This document shows positions 1-9,215 of a stretch of 64,000 nt of DNA, piece after piece. Origin of the DNA: Psychrobacter sp. I-STPA6b (GTDB taxonomy: Bacteria > Pseudomonadota > Gammaproteobacteria > Pseudomonadales > Moraxellaceae); the NCBI RefSeq assembly GCF_020662265.1, contig NZ_VEWM01000057.1:216763-280762 (forward strand). The letters are read 5' to 3'. Each line of letters opens with the position of its first letter. Position 1 is the stretch's first letter. The notes beneath the pieces were generated by a model that was given only the letters and a program-made list of their open reading frames with translations, searched no databases and was not told the DNA's origin. A program made the position numbers and the translations under genes.

Positions 1-2076
1 GTAGTTTTCATTCATCAGCGTGATATAGTAATAGACACGCTCACCTTCACCATACATACGGCGTAGACCATCATGCATGATTACGGCTAGCTCATAGCCA
101 TAACAAGGGTCATAGCTGACACAGTTTGGCACAGTGCCAAATAATATCTGTGAATGTCCATCTTGGTGTTGCAAACCTTCACCATTTAACGTTGTGCGTC
201 CTGCCGTTGCACCAAGCAAGAAGCCCTGAGCCTGACAATCACCTGCCGCCCACGCCAAATCACCAATGCGTTGGAAGCCAAACATCGAATAGTAAATATA
301 TAAAGGAATCATTGGTAGAGCATTGACTGAATAGCTAGTTGCCAACGCAATCCACGCACTCATTGCCCCTGCCTCATTGATACCTTCTTCTAGCATATGC
401 CCATCTTTGGCTTCTTTATAGCCCATCAGTGCATCATTATCTTCTGGTGTATAGGTCTGACCAGCCGCCGAATAAATACCTAACTGACGGAACATACCTT
501 CCAAACCAAACGTTCGTGCTTCATCAGGTACAATCGGTACAACACGATCTTGAATGTCTTTATTTTTCAACATCGCAGACAAGATACGCACAAACACCAT
601 TGTTGTTGACTGCTCTTTACCCTTACTACCTTGTAGTATGCGATCAAACAGCGATAACTCAGGAATATTAAGTGCAATATGACCACTACGACGATTCGGT
701 AAATGTCCACCTAAAGACTCACGACGACCTTTCAAATACTTAATCTCAGCCGAGTCTTCTTCAGGACGGTAGAAAGGTAGAGTTTCAAGCTGCTCATCAG
801 TAAATGGCAAATCAAAACGATCACGGAAATATACCAATCCAGCCTGATCTAACTTTTTGATTTGGTGTGCCTTGTTTACAGCCTGTGCCTGATTTGACAA
901 ACCATAACCTTTTACTGTTTTTGCCAAAATAACAGTTGGCTGACCCTTCGTTTTCATTGCTTCGCTAAAAGCAGCATACACCTTAACAGGATCATGACCA
1001 CCACGATTTAGACGGGTAATATCTTCATCAGTCAGGCTATCTGCCATCTCTTTTAACTCAGGATACTTCCCAAAAAACTGCTCACGAACAAACTGAGGAT
1101 CACGCGCCTCATATAGCTGATACTCACCATCAACCACTTCTTCCATACGATACTTCAACGCACCGCTATCATCACTGGCTAATAAAGGATCCCAACGTCC
1201 ACCCCAAATTACCTTAATCACACGCCAGCCAGCACCACGGAATACAGACTCAAGCTCTTGGATAATCTTACCATTACCACGTACTGGACCATCCAAGCGT
1301 TGCAAATTACAGTTAATTACCCAGATTAAGTTTTCTAAACGCTCACGACCTGCCAGTGAAATAGCACCCAAACTTTCTGGCTCATCCGTCTCACCATCAC
1401 CCAAGAATGCCCAAATCTTACGTCCTTCATCCTCAAGCAGACCACGATTAACCATATAGTTCTGTACGTGTGCCTGATAGATCGACATAATAGGACCTAG
1501 CCCCATAGACACTGTTGGGAACTGCCAATAATCTGGCATCAAATATGGATGCGGGTAGCTTGATAGCCCTTTACCACCGACTTCACGGCGAAAGTTCTCT
1601 AACTGCTCCTCATCTAAACGACCCTCGAGGAAAGAGCGCGCATAAATACCGGGTGCAGAATGTCCTTGGTAATAAATCATATCACCACCAAAGTGGTCAC
1701 TGGCTGCACGGAAAAAATGGTTAAATCCAGTCTCATACAATGTCGCACTAGAAGCAAACGTTGCCAAATGCCCGCCCAAATCATCATCATTCTTATTAGC
1801 ACGCATCACCATTGCCAATGCGTTATAGCGGATAAGCGCCCGTATTTTGCGCTCCATATGTAAATCGCCAGGATAAGCTGGCTCATCTTCTACTGGAATA
1901 GTATTAATATATGCCGTATCCAGACGATTAAAAGGCAGACCTTCTTGTACCGCCATATTATAAAGGGCTTTTAACAAAAACTGAGCGCGATCCTTATCAG
2001 CATGCTTGATGACTGACTCGAAGGCATCTAGCCATTCTTGCGTCTCAGTATTGTCATTATCCTTATAGTAGTTCAT
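1..2076 (-). CDS. aceE: Pyruvate dehydrogenase E1 component (partial, C-terminal end outside window)
   Basis: E1 subunit of the pyruvate dehydrogenase complex: thiamine-diphosphate-dependent decarboxylation of pyruvate and transfer of the acetyl group to the lipoyl groups of E2. About 692 residues are visible, read on the minus strand from ATG at 2074-2076 (protein begins MNYYKDNDNTETQEWLDAFE). The family is usually about 890 residues, so roughly the last 200 lie beyond base 1. The thiamine-diphosphate motif is clear: GDGETDEPES followed by VINCNLQRLDG. GHSAPGIYARSFLEGRL and WIALATSYSVNALPMIPLYI also match homodimeric bacterial AceE. The E2 gene (aceF) would be expected just outside the window. 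The frame is open throughout. Identification is secure from family knowledge. Confidence 0.96.
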   Translation of the reverse strand, partial: MNYYKDNDNTETQEWLDAFESVIKHADKDRAQFLLKALYNMAVQEGLPFNRLDTAYINTIPVEDEPAYPGDLHMERKIRALIRYNALAMVMRANKNDDDLGGHLATFASSATLYETGFNHFFRAASDHFGGDMIYYQGHSAPGIYARSFLEGRLDEEQLENFRREVGGKGLSSYPHPYLMPDYWQFPTVSMGLGPIMSIYQAHVQNYMVNRGLLEDEGRKIWAFLGDGETDEPESLGAISLAGRERLENLIWVINCNLQRLDGPVRGNGKIIQELESVFRGAGWRVIKVIWGGRWDPLLASDDSGALKYRMEEVVDGEYQLYEARDPQFVREQFFGKYPELKEMADSLTDEDITRLNRGGHDPVKVYAAFSEAMKTKGQPTVILAKTVKGYGLSNQAQAVNKAHQIKKLDQAGLVYFRDRFDLPFTDEQLETLPFYRPEEDSAEIKYLKGRRESLGGHLPNRRSGHIALNIPELSLFDRILQGSKGKEQSTTMVFVRILSAMLKNKDIQDRVVPIVPDEARTFGLEGMFRQLGIYSAAGQTYTPEDNDALMGYKEAKDGHMLEEGINEAGAMSAWIALATSYSVNALPMIPLYIYYSMFGFQRIGDLAWAAGDCQAQGFLLGATAGRTTLNGEGLQHQDGHSQILFGTVPNCVSYDPCYGYELAVIMHDGLRRMYGEGERVYYYITLMNENY

Positions 2077-2624
2077 CGCGAATCCTTTAATATCAAAAAA
2101 GTAAAGTGGAAGCCAATTATTCAGGGTATGCTTTACACATTCCCAAGCACTTGAGTATGCTTTATATACTCATACTACTGCCTATTATAGAAGGTTCTTG
2201 ACCATTTTGTTATCAATCATTAAAAATGACCAACCTATAGCTATTTAGTAAATAAATAGCTACTATACGCAGCGACAAACATCCATAAAATAGTGACATA
2301 GTAAAATAGCAACATAGTGATAGTGACCAGACAGTCCCCCCATAAATGAAGTATAACTGGTATAAAATCATACATATTTGTACAATTACCTAATGTTACA
2401 TTCAATTCTTCTTAAAAAAACACTTTTAACCACTCATACACTATTTAACACATCCCGTATACAATTCTCTTAATAAGTACTTAGAGCTTGGTTACAATGA
2501 ATCCATATTACTCTAAATATTTTTTGCCTTTGCTCAACTCTTAGTCTGTACCAGCATAATAACAGTGCTCAGACACACACAAAGGCAGCACATATTTTAT
2601 CATTATCAAGCTAGGAAGACCTGC
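2077..2624. other. Intergenic region between divergent aceE and the surface-protein gene
   Basis: AT-rich, no gene recognised. It must hold the promoters of both divergent genes. Visible structure: a 10-bp inverted repeat at 2238-2262, a direct repeat GTATGCTTTA at 2126-2135 and 2155-2164, and a stretch near 2285-2325 in which variants of ATAGTGA/ATAGCAA recur. None can be assigned to a known regulator. Confidence 0.5.
2238..2262. promoter_or_regulatory. Perfect 10-bp inverted repeat upstream of aceE (candidate operator)
   Basis: Arms TAGCTATTTA (2238-2247) and TAAATAGCTA (2253-2262) are separated by GTAAA. The site lies about 160 bp upstream of the aceE start. There is no T-run on either side, so a protein-binding site is more likely than a terminator. 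The binding protein is unknown. Confidence 0.35.
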
Positions 2625-5459
2625 ATGAAACTGCTATATAGTCTACTGACACCTACAGATCGTAAAGCCCAAACCACACAGCGTCTCCAGATGCCACAAG
2701 GTATGGAGTCGCATGGTATGTATGACTCGGCAGATGTTCATCTACCAGTCATCAAAACTAATACAAAAAATAGCAAACGTTACCTGCATATCGCAATTGC
2801 CATGTTGATGGGTACAGTCAGTATGGGGGCGATGGCAATAGATGATCCATTAGCAGGAAAATATGCAGGGTGGTCAGGACAACCTACATATACAACGACT
2901 ATCACTGATGGTAGTGAAAGCACACAATTAACCGGAAAACTGACATCACCTAGCGGACAGTTTAATAGTCCTCCTATTATTAATAATCCATCAAACTCCA
3001 GCGCTCAAGGTACGAATTATTTTGTACTAACCCAAGATGCAGACAATCGAAATGTTAAAAGCACCTTAACTTTTACTAGTACAAAACTTTTAAGTGACTT
3101 AACACTAACACTCTATGATATTGATGCTGCCACATATTGGGATGAAGTAACTATTTATGGTCATAACTCTAAGTCTAATAATCCTAACCAGAAAATTGCT
3201 CCAATTGAAGCCCCAGACTTGTTTTCAAACTCTAAAGTTGAAGCTGTCCTAAAAACCTCAGGGCAATCATCGTGGTTAATATTACGACTCCCTGCTACAA
3301 ATAAAAAAAATACACCTCGTTCTCCTATCTCACATTATACATCCTCAGAATTTGCAAAAGCAGTTACTTTTAGCAGTTCTGTAGACACAATTGTTATTGA
3401 ATATGGTAATTATACTTTTTCACAACCTAATCCAAATTATACTGAATATTCAAATCCTCAATATCAGTCATTAGGTATAAGATTTGATACAGTAGATATT
3501 GGAGGAAGTACATATGTTCCTACAGTTCCTCTTAAACAACCTATTAAATGTCCTGATGACTGGAAGCCGGCTATATCAGATACGTTTGCTTCAGAAGATT
3601 ATCACAACTTACTTGATGCATTAGGAGAAACTCCCTTTAATGGCAAAACCACACCATACATTTATATTAATGGTATCAATGATGAAAGTTATCTAGATGC
3701 CAGAATGAAAACTACATTTGCTAACATAGTACAACAAACAAGTGGTGCTATAAGGGTGTTAGAACGGCAGGCTCCTTTGGGAGGAAGAGTGCAAACATAT
3801 GTAGAACAGAACCAAACTGTTGCTAACAGCCAAGGTTACAGTATTATTGAATATGAATTTAAAAATAAATTTGATAATAATCCCCAAGAGGTGCGCAACC
3901 TTACTCTAAGTATATATGACATTGATTATAATTCTAAAGGTTACAGTGATAAAGTAACTATTACTGGATTTACTAATGATGGTATCCCTGTCAAACCAAT
4001 AAGAAAATCTATAGGAACAGATGTTGTTGAAGATTCTATTTCTAACTCCTATTATGGCAATCAGGAGTCTGGTAATAATATTTGTCGTTCACAACCATTT
4101 GATTCTAGATGCTATGTAACTGTGAAATTTGAATCACCTATTGTAAAATATCAAATTAAATATAATAACAAAGAAAGTTTCTCCTCTTATATATCACAAG
4201 AAATCTTCTCAACCTTAGATGGCTACTGCTATCAACCACAACCACGTTTAGTGTACTCTAAAGACCTGAGTGCTAACCGCATCCATGATACTGATCAGTT
4301 TACAGTTCAAGTTTTAGCAGATAATAGTAATATAACATTCCCTACTAACACTACTACTGAAGGTACTGGTAACACTATCGATGCGGGGACAGGTACAACA
4401 GGAACATTTAAAGTTAACCCAACCAAAACCTATACTTTAACTGAAGCTGCATCTGGTACTACTGACCTATCCAACTATCAAGCAACCTATAAATGTGCCA
4501 ATGCCAATGGAAGCGAGATAGAATCAACCAACCCTTTAAATCCGAAAGCATTCAAAATGACCTATGGTCAAGAGTGGACATGTACTGTTACCAACGCTCC
4601 TAAAAAATACGTCTTTGAAGGCACAGTGTTCAATGACAATGGTGGTATCAGTGATAGCAAGGCTAGCCCTACAGCATTAGGTGGTGTTTATGACAATGAT
4701 AAGTACTTCAATGGTCAACTAGATGAAGGTGAAAAGGGTATTTATGAAACTGGCCTCAAAGTTTCTTTAACAGACTGCAATAATCATATTATTGACACTG
4801 CTGATGTATCAAGTAGTGGTGACAATATTGGTAAATATACTATCAGTATTCCCAAAAGTGAACTCAATGGTGCAACTTCGGTATGTCTTGTTGAGCATAC
4901 TGGGGATGATCTAAGTGAAAACTTGCAAACATATAGCATAGATACTTCACCCAATAAGCTCCCTATTACTCTAGACTCAGAGCAACTAGAATACCCAAAT
5001 CAGAATTTTGGTAATGTAACCGAAGAAAATACTGCCCTTGTATTAGTCAAGCGTCAATATTTCCATGATTGTAAAAAAACTATCTCTGATATTCAGAATG
5101 CAGAAATAGATCCCAGTGGTGGACCAACAGCTGGTTTTAGTAAAGATACAATTACCGATGACCAAGGAGGAACGGGTAGTATTGGTATCAAACAATGTAT
5201 CGCCTATCGTATTGATGCATATAACAGAGGTTTTGTAGAGTTATCTCAAGTTATTATCAAAGATACACTGCCAGAGAGATCTATCCTAACGACACCTCTG
5301 CCTAACAGTCCTGATGATATAAGCTTTAGTGATAGTTCGATTGGTGAAAGCGAAAATGGTCAAGTCATTACTAACCCATTTATATTACCTAAACGAACCA
5401 ACTCAAGTGAATTAAAAAGAAAAGCTATTTTCTTTAATACTAATTTCAATATCAATTAA
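2625..5459 (+). CDS. Large secreted surface protein with duplicated N-terminal module, prealbumin/SdrD_B-like and DUF11-like domains
   Basis: Probable surface or extracellular protein of 944 residues; function unknown. ATG at 2625 is chosen because AGGAAG (2613-2618) sits 6 bases before it; an upstream in-frame ATG at 2565 lacks such a site. The N-terminus is long: about 50 polar residues precede a hydrophobic stretch (about 52-71, ending MGAMA) that looks like a signal peptide. Two related modules follow (about 75-310 and 340-580), sharing LTLTLYDID...DEVTIYGH and LTLSIYDID...DKVTITGF. Next come a region with YKCANANG...WTCTVTNAPKK typical of prealbumin-like stalk domains (about 590-680), an SdrD_B-like segment (VFNDNGG...YFNGQLDEGEKGI), and a C-terminal DUF11-like domain (about 805-944) with Cys816 and Cys858. 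That last domain resembles the C-terminus of the 620-residue protein at 7191. A terminator follows at 5493. Confidence 0.75.
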   Translation: MKLLYSLLTPTDRKAQTTQRLQMPQGMESHGMYDSADVHLPVIKTNTKNSKRYLHIAIAMLMGTVSMGAMAIDDPLAGKYAGWSGQPTYTTTITDGSESTQLTGKLTSPSGQFNSPPIINNPSNSSAQGTNYFVLTQDADNRNVKSTLTFTSTKLLSDLTLTLYDIDAATYWDEVTIYGHNSKSNNPNQKIAPIEAPDLFSNSKVEAVLKTSGQSSWLILRLPATNKKNTPRSPISHYTSSEFAKAVTFSSSVDTIVIEYGNYTFSQPNPNYTEYSNPQYQSLGIRFDTVDIGGSTYVPTVPLKQPIKCPDDWKPAISDTFASEDYHNLLDALGETPFNGKTTPYIYINGINDESYLDARMKTTFANIVQQTSGAIRVLERQAPLGGRVQTYVEQNQTVANSQGYSIIEYEFKNKFDNNPQEVRNLTLSIYDIDYNSKGYSDKVTITGFTNDGIPVKPIRKSIGTDVVEDSISNSYYGNQESGNNICRSQPFDSRCYVTVKFESPIVKYQIKYNNKESFSSYISQEIFSTLDGYCYQPQPRLVYSKDLSANRIHDTDQFTVQVLADNSNITFPTNTTTEGTGNTIDAGTGTTGTFKVNPTKTYTLTEAASGTTDLSNYQATYKCANANGSEIESTNPLNPKAFKMTYGQEWTCTVTNAPKKYVFEGTVFNDNGGISDSKASPTALGGVYDNDKYFNGQLDEGEKGIYETGLKVSLTDCNNHIIDTADVSSSGDNIGKYTISIPKSELNGATSVCLVEHTGDDLSENLQTYSIDTSPNKLPITLDSEQLEYPNQNFGNVTEENTALVLVKRQYFHDCKKTISDIQNAEIDPSGGPTAGFSKDTITDDQGGTGSIGIKQCIAYRIDAYNRGFVELSQVIIKDTLPERSILTTPLPNSPDDISFSDSSIGESENGQVITNPFILPKRTNSSELKRKAIFFNTNFNIN

Positions 5460-5492
5460 GCAATAAAAAACCATAATTCGTTATAAATTTAT

Positions 5493-5525
5493 AAAATAGC
5501 CCTCTATAAATAGAGGGCTATTTTT
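5493..5525 (+). terminator. Rho-independent terminator after the large surface-protein gene
   Basis: 13-bp perfect stem (5494-5506 with 5511-5523) with loop TAAA, followed by a T run. It lies 34 bp after the stop codon, so this gene is transcribed separately from the DUF11 operon that starts near 6665. Confidence 0.9.
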
Positions 5526-6664
5526 ATCTCAATAACCTTTTTCTATAAGAAAAAGCTTTCCTCACAGACACATGTCAAAGAAATCTAAAACAGATATACC
5601 TCAAAAAGCACAGATAGTACAGTTGTACAGTAAACATAGTCAACACCACAACTGTTTAATAGTTCTTTGACTATAATTTACCTTGACTATCTTCATTGGA
5701 TATAACTAGCATTTCATACTCAAAAAAAGTACCTATTAACACCTTGTTTCATAGAATTTCTCAGCAAGATAATAACAGTAAATTAAATATAAAATTAAAA
5801 AAACTATAATAACATCAAATATCAGCAATATTTCCCAGTCTCTCAATTTTATTATTAAGTTTATTTTTTGACAAACGGTATAAATATCAAGACAAAAAGC
5901 ATAAATGGCTTATTCAGATGGACCAATGAACTCATAACAACCATTAGCTAGACAGTAAATCTTAATATATCTAAGTTGACAATATCCCTATTTTTTATAT
6001 GGATATAAAGTCAATACAGTCACTTTTATTCTACTGACACCATGCTAACCTGATCTCAGTTTCCTAAATAGCACCGCCTATATTTTAAGTAAGTAGAAAA
6101 TCATTATACCATACCTCAACTCATTGATATTAAAAAGAAAATAATAAAAAATAGTATCGCTAGTCTATAACAACACACTAACTTAAACTACAAATCACCG
6201 TAAATAAAGAAAAACTAACACAACATAACACCAAAATTTATCATCTATTTATCTGACCATATCTGACTATATTTCAGCAACACACTGACAGATTTTGACG
6301 TAATTAATAAACAAAATTGTATAATATCAATAAAAAAGCAGTAAATTAAAATCAAAAACATATCATAGATATGTAATATTTCTGCATTGTACTGACCATT
6401 CATCCCATTTAAATACAAATAAATGGTTTTCGTCCTCTATTCCATTCACTCCATCGAAACATGCTTTAAGAGCATCTTCATTATCACTATAATTATTAAC
6501 ATTGATACTTCTATAAGAATAACTCAACTGTTACTAAACAGATATGCTACAAAACACAAAACTTATGGAATGTGATATCAATAGTAGGATTGGCTTAATC
6601 AACATAGCAGTCAATGCTATCACTGATTCAATATAGCTCAACTACGACACTCAAGGAGAAAACT
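5526..6664. other. 1.1-kb AT-rich region without a recognisable gene, upstream of the DUF11 operon
   Basis: Very AT-rich, with no convincing coding frame on either strand. It contains an inverted repeat ACAGTTGT...ACAACTGT near 5625-5660, a TTGACA at 5976-5981 without a good -10, and a better promoter candidate at 6295-6325. If that promoter is used, the first gene has a leader of about 330 nt. The region could hold regulatory RNA or binding sites, but nothing more can be named from sequence alone. Confidence 0.5.
6295..6325 (+). promoter_or_regulatory. Candidate sigma-70 promoter for the DUF11 operon
   Basis: TTGACG (6295-6300) and a perfect TATAAT (6320-6325) are separated by 19 bp, slightly longer than ideal. 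The start of transcription would fall near 6332, giving a leader of about 330 nt before the first gene. This is inferred from consensus only. Confidence 0.4.
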
Positions 6665-7129
6665 TTGAAACTATCTCAACTAGCACGTATCGCACTACTG
6701 GCAGCCACGACTTTTCTAGCAGGAGGCACTTCAGCATTCGCTGCCGATGCACTGCAAATGAACCTACAACAGTTTAAAGTCGTTAAAGCCAATGATGGCA
6801 AAATAAGCTATGTTCCGGTTACTACTGCCGATGCAGGTACTGTTATCCAGTACAAAGCGACCTATAGCAATGTCACAAATACACCGATTAATGACATCAC
6901 TATCACTGTCCCTGTTCCTGTCGGCATGAGCTTCACAGGTGAAGCTTACCCTGCCAGTGCACAAGCGACTACTGATGGCACGAATTATGCAGATATGCCT
7001 CTGATGCGCCGTGTTAATGGCAAATTAGTAAAAGTACCCTATTCTGAATACAAGTCTTTGCGCTGGAATATCAAGCTACTTCCAGCCAAAAAATCCGCCG
7101 ACGTTAGCTTAAATGCAACCGTCAATTAA
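6665..7129 (+). CDS. Small secreted single-domain DUF11-like protein
   Basis: 154 residues. I start it at TTG (6665): AAGGAG (6653-6658) lies 6 bases upstream, and the protein then begins MKLSQLARIALLAATTFLAGG, a clean signal peptide cleaved after AFA. An upstream in-frame start at 6614 lacks a ribosome-binding site and would bury the signal sequence. The mature part (about 130 residues) is one Ig-like beta domain of DUF11 type: VIQYKATYSNVTNTPINDITITVPVPVGMSFTGEA. It ends in a strand-rich segment (KSADVSLNATVN). No cysteine, lipobox or membrane anchor is present. It is the first gene of a run with the genes at 7191, 9216 and 14502; only 61 bp separate it from the next. A minor subunit or cap of a surface structure is possible but is inference. 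Confidence 0.75.
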   Translation: MKLSQLARIALLAATTFLAGGTSAFAADALQMNLQQFKVVKANDGKISYVPVTTADAGTVIQYKATYSNVTNTPINDITITVPVPVGMSFTGEAYPASAQATTDGTNYADMPLMRRVNGKLVKVPYSEYKSLRWNIKLLPAKKSADVSLNATVN

Positions 7130-7190
7130 ATCAAACCACTTGGACACAATGTCCTTAATTTTACTACCCGAAGTCTTAGGAGACTGACAC

Positions 7191-9053
7191 ATGAAAAAAC
7201 AAAACTTTCAACAATCTTTACTTGCAGTTGGTGTTATCGCTGCATTAGGTCTATCAGGGACGGCTATTGCAGCTGAAGCAAAACCTGTTACAGAAACCTT
7301 TGACGTTACCAACGTTGCAAAAGCTACTTACCAAGTAGATGGAGTAGAGCAAGGTGAAGTAGAATCTAACCCAGTAACCGTTACTGTAAGTAAAGTTATT
7401 AAGTTTGAACTAACTAATAACAATGACAAAAAAGTAACTCCAGATGGTACAGTAACTTTTGACCACAAACTAACCAACAAAGGTAACACTGACGATACCT
7501 ATACAGTAAAAGTTGAAGACCTAACTTCGGGTGATGACTTTGACTATACAGGCACAACTGTCAAATATAAAAAACCAGGTATGGCTACCTATGAAGAGAT
7601 TCCACCTGAAGGTATTACCTTAAAACCAGATGAAACAGCCGATATCCAAGTAACAACTAAAGCTTCAGATAATGACATAAATGAAGCTGGTAAGCTAAAA
7701 GTTACTGCTGAAAGTACACTAAACCCAGCAGAATCAGGAAAAGTTACCAATATCGATACAGCTGTAACTGTCACTCCTATCTTTGCCATCAAAAAAACAG
7801 CTGAAGTAACTCAAATCATTGCTGGCTCTACAGCACCATTTGAATATCGCATTGAAATTAAAAACACTGGTAATATGGATGCCAATGGTATAACGATTGA
7901 AGATGCTCTACCAGCTGGCTTAGTATTTGCAGACGATAAAGAACTTTCTGTACAAGTCAATGGTAGTAATGCTGACCATACTGATGCTTCAACCGGAAAT
8001 ACATTAGTACTAACAGGTATCAATATTGCTAAAGAAAGTGCTGAAACGCTTGTTGTTAAATTTAAAGTAAAACCAGTAAATGCAACAGATGGCACTACAT
8101 ATGAAAACATTGCTACTGTTAAATACACACCAACAGGTGACGGTACAGAAGGTGGTGGTGCAGAGATTATTGATACCTCTAAGCATGATGATGACGTTGC
8201 AGGTGATCCAAATGACACCAATGATACTCCAGCACCAAAAATTCAAGTACTAAAACCTGGTTTGACATTTGAGTCACCTGAAGAGATTACTCTACCACCT
8301 ACTGGTGCAAACGATACGAATGACTCTGTCTTCAAGCATACCATCACCAATACTGGTACAACAGATCAAAACAACTTAAAACTAACTACAGACGTTACTT
8401 TAGATAGTGGTAATATCTCACAGACCATCTATGTAGACAATGGTGATGGTATATTTAATCCTAGTGAAGATACTATATATGCTGGTACTACACTACCAAC
8501 TATCAAACCAGGTAAACATCTAGACATCTTTGTCGTCAATACTGCAACTAATGCTAACCCTGGTACAGATGGTGTATCAGCACTAAGAGAAGAGTATACC
8601 ATTAAAGTTTCTGGAAGTGGCCTAGCTACTACTGCTAATCTACCATCAGTAACAGATAAAGTGAAAATTGCTGCTCTTGAACTTAAAAAAGAACAAGCAG
8701 TAGCTGCTTGTGAAGCAGATTTAAGTTCATTGACATTCTCAAAAGCAGCCATAACAGAAGATGTAGAACCAGGTCAGTGTATCTACTATCAAATCTCAGC
8801 AATCAACCATTTACCAAGCTCAAACCCAACTCAGCAACTAAAAGAAATCACAAATCTAATGATTTCGGATACGCTTGATGAAGTTGGTACAGGCATTGGC
8901 AAAGTAACATTTAACAATGATATTACTAATACTGGTCTAACCAATGCTGCTACTTATGACTCTGGTAGTAAAACTGTATCTAGTGCTGGTAATACCCTAG
9001 CAGCCGAAGCAACTGCTAAAGTTAACTTCAGTGTTACAATTAACGAGCGATAA
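7191..9053 (+). CDS. Secreted multi-domain DUF11 protein (putative main subunit of the locus)
   Basis: 620 residues with a signal peptide (MKKQNFQQSLLAVGVIAALG...TAIAA). A ribosome-binding site TAGGAG lies at about 7177-7183. The mature protein is a string of Ig-like beta domains. The clearest DUF11 domain is at about 198-300 (FAIKKTAEVTQIIAGSTAPF, then EIKNTGNMDANGITIEDALP). The protein is acidic and rich in Thr, Asn and Asp. The C-terminal domain (about 493-620) contains the only two cysteines, Cys507 and Cys530, probably a disulfide, and is related to the C-terminal domain of the protein at 2625. There is no sorting motif, lipobox or membrane anchor. A 10-bp stem-loop lies between this gene and the next, as often seen after highly expressed subunit genes. 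A structural surface subunit is the best guess; adhesin or S-layer-like protein are alternatives. Confidence 0.8.
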   Translation: MKKQNFQQSLLAVGVIAALGLSGTAIAAEAKPVTETFDVTNVAKATYQVDGVEQGEVESNPVTVTVSKVIKFELTNNNDKKVTPDGTVTFDHKLTNKGNTDDTYTVKVEDLTSGDDFDYTGTTVKYKKPGMATYEEIPPEGITLKPDETADIQVTTKASDNDINEAGKLKVTAESTLNPAESGKVTNIDTAVTVTPIFAIKKTAEVTQIIAGSTAPFEYRIEIKNTGNMDANGITIEDALPAGLVFADDKELSVQVNGSNADHTDASTGNTLVLTGINIAKESAETLVVKFKVKPVNATDGTTYENIATVKYTPTGDGTEGGGAEIIDTSKHDDDVAGDPNDTNDTPAPKIQVLKPGLTFESPEEITLPPTGANDTNDSVFKHTITNTGTTDQNNLKLTTDVTLDSGNISQTIYVDNGDGIFNPSEDTIYAGTTLPTIKPGKHLDIFVVNTATNANPGTDGVSALREEYTIKVSGSGLATTANLPSVTDKVKIAALELKKEQAVAACEADLSSLTFSKAAITEDVEPGQCIYYQISAINHLPSSNPTQQLKEITNLMISDTLDEVGTGIGKVTFNNDITNTGLTNAATYDSGSKTVSSAGNTLAAEATAKVNFSVTINER

Positions 9054-9128
9054 GAACAAGCGAACATATCGTTTTATTCTTATCTCAGATATCATTAAAA
9101 ATATCTAAATATAATATCTAAGCAACAT

Positions 9129-9161
9129 TATCTTCCTTTTGTCCAGTACAGAAGGAAGATA
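9129..9161 (+). promoter_or_regulatory. Intercistronic stem-loop after the 620-residue DUF11 gene
   Basis: Arms TATCTTCCTT (9129-9138) and AAGGAAGATA (9152-9161) form a 10-bp stem with a 13-nt loop. No T run follows directly, so it is more likely an mRNA-stabilising or partial-attenuation element than a full terminator. It would set different expression of the upstream and downstream genes. Confidence 0.5.
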
Positions 9162-9215
9162 GCCCAAGCTTTAACTCTTTTTTCCTTTATTTATTTACAT
9201 AAGTAGGTTTAATAC

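Noticed and set aside
126..1863. Several plus-strand open frames at the start of the window
   Set aside because: They are antisense to aceE, whose frame on the minus strand is continuous and highly conserved.
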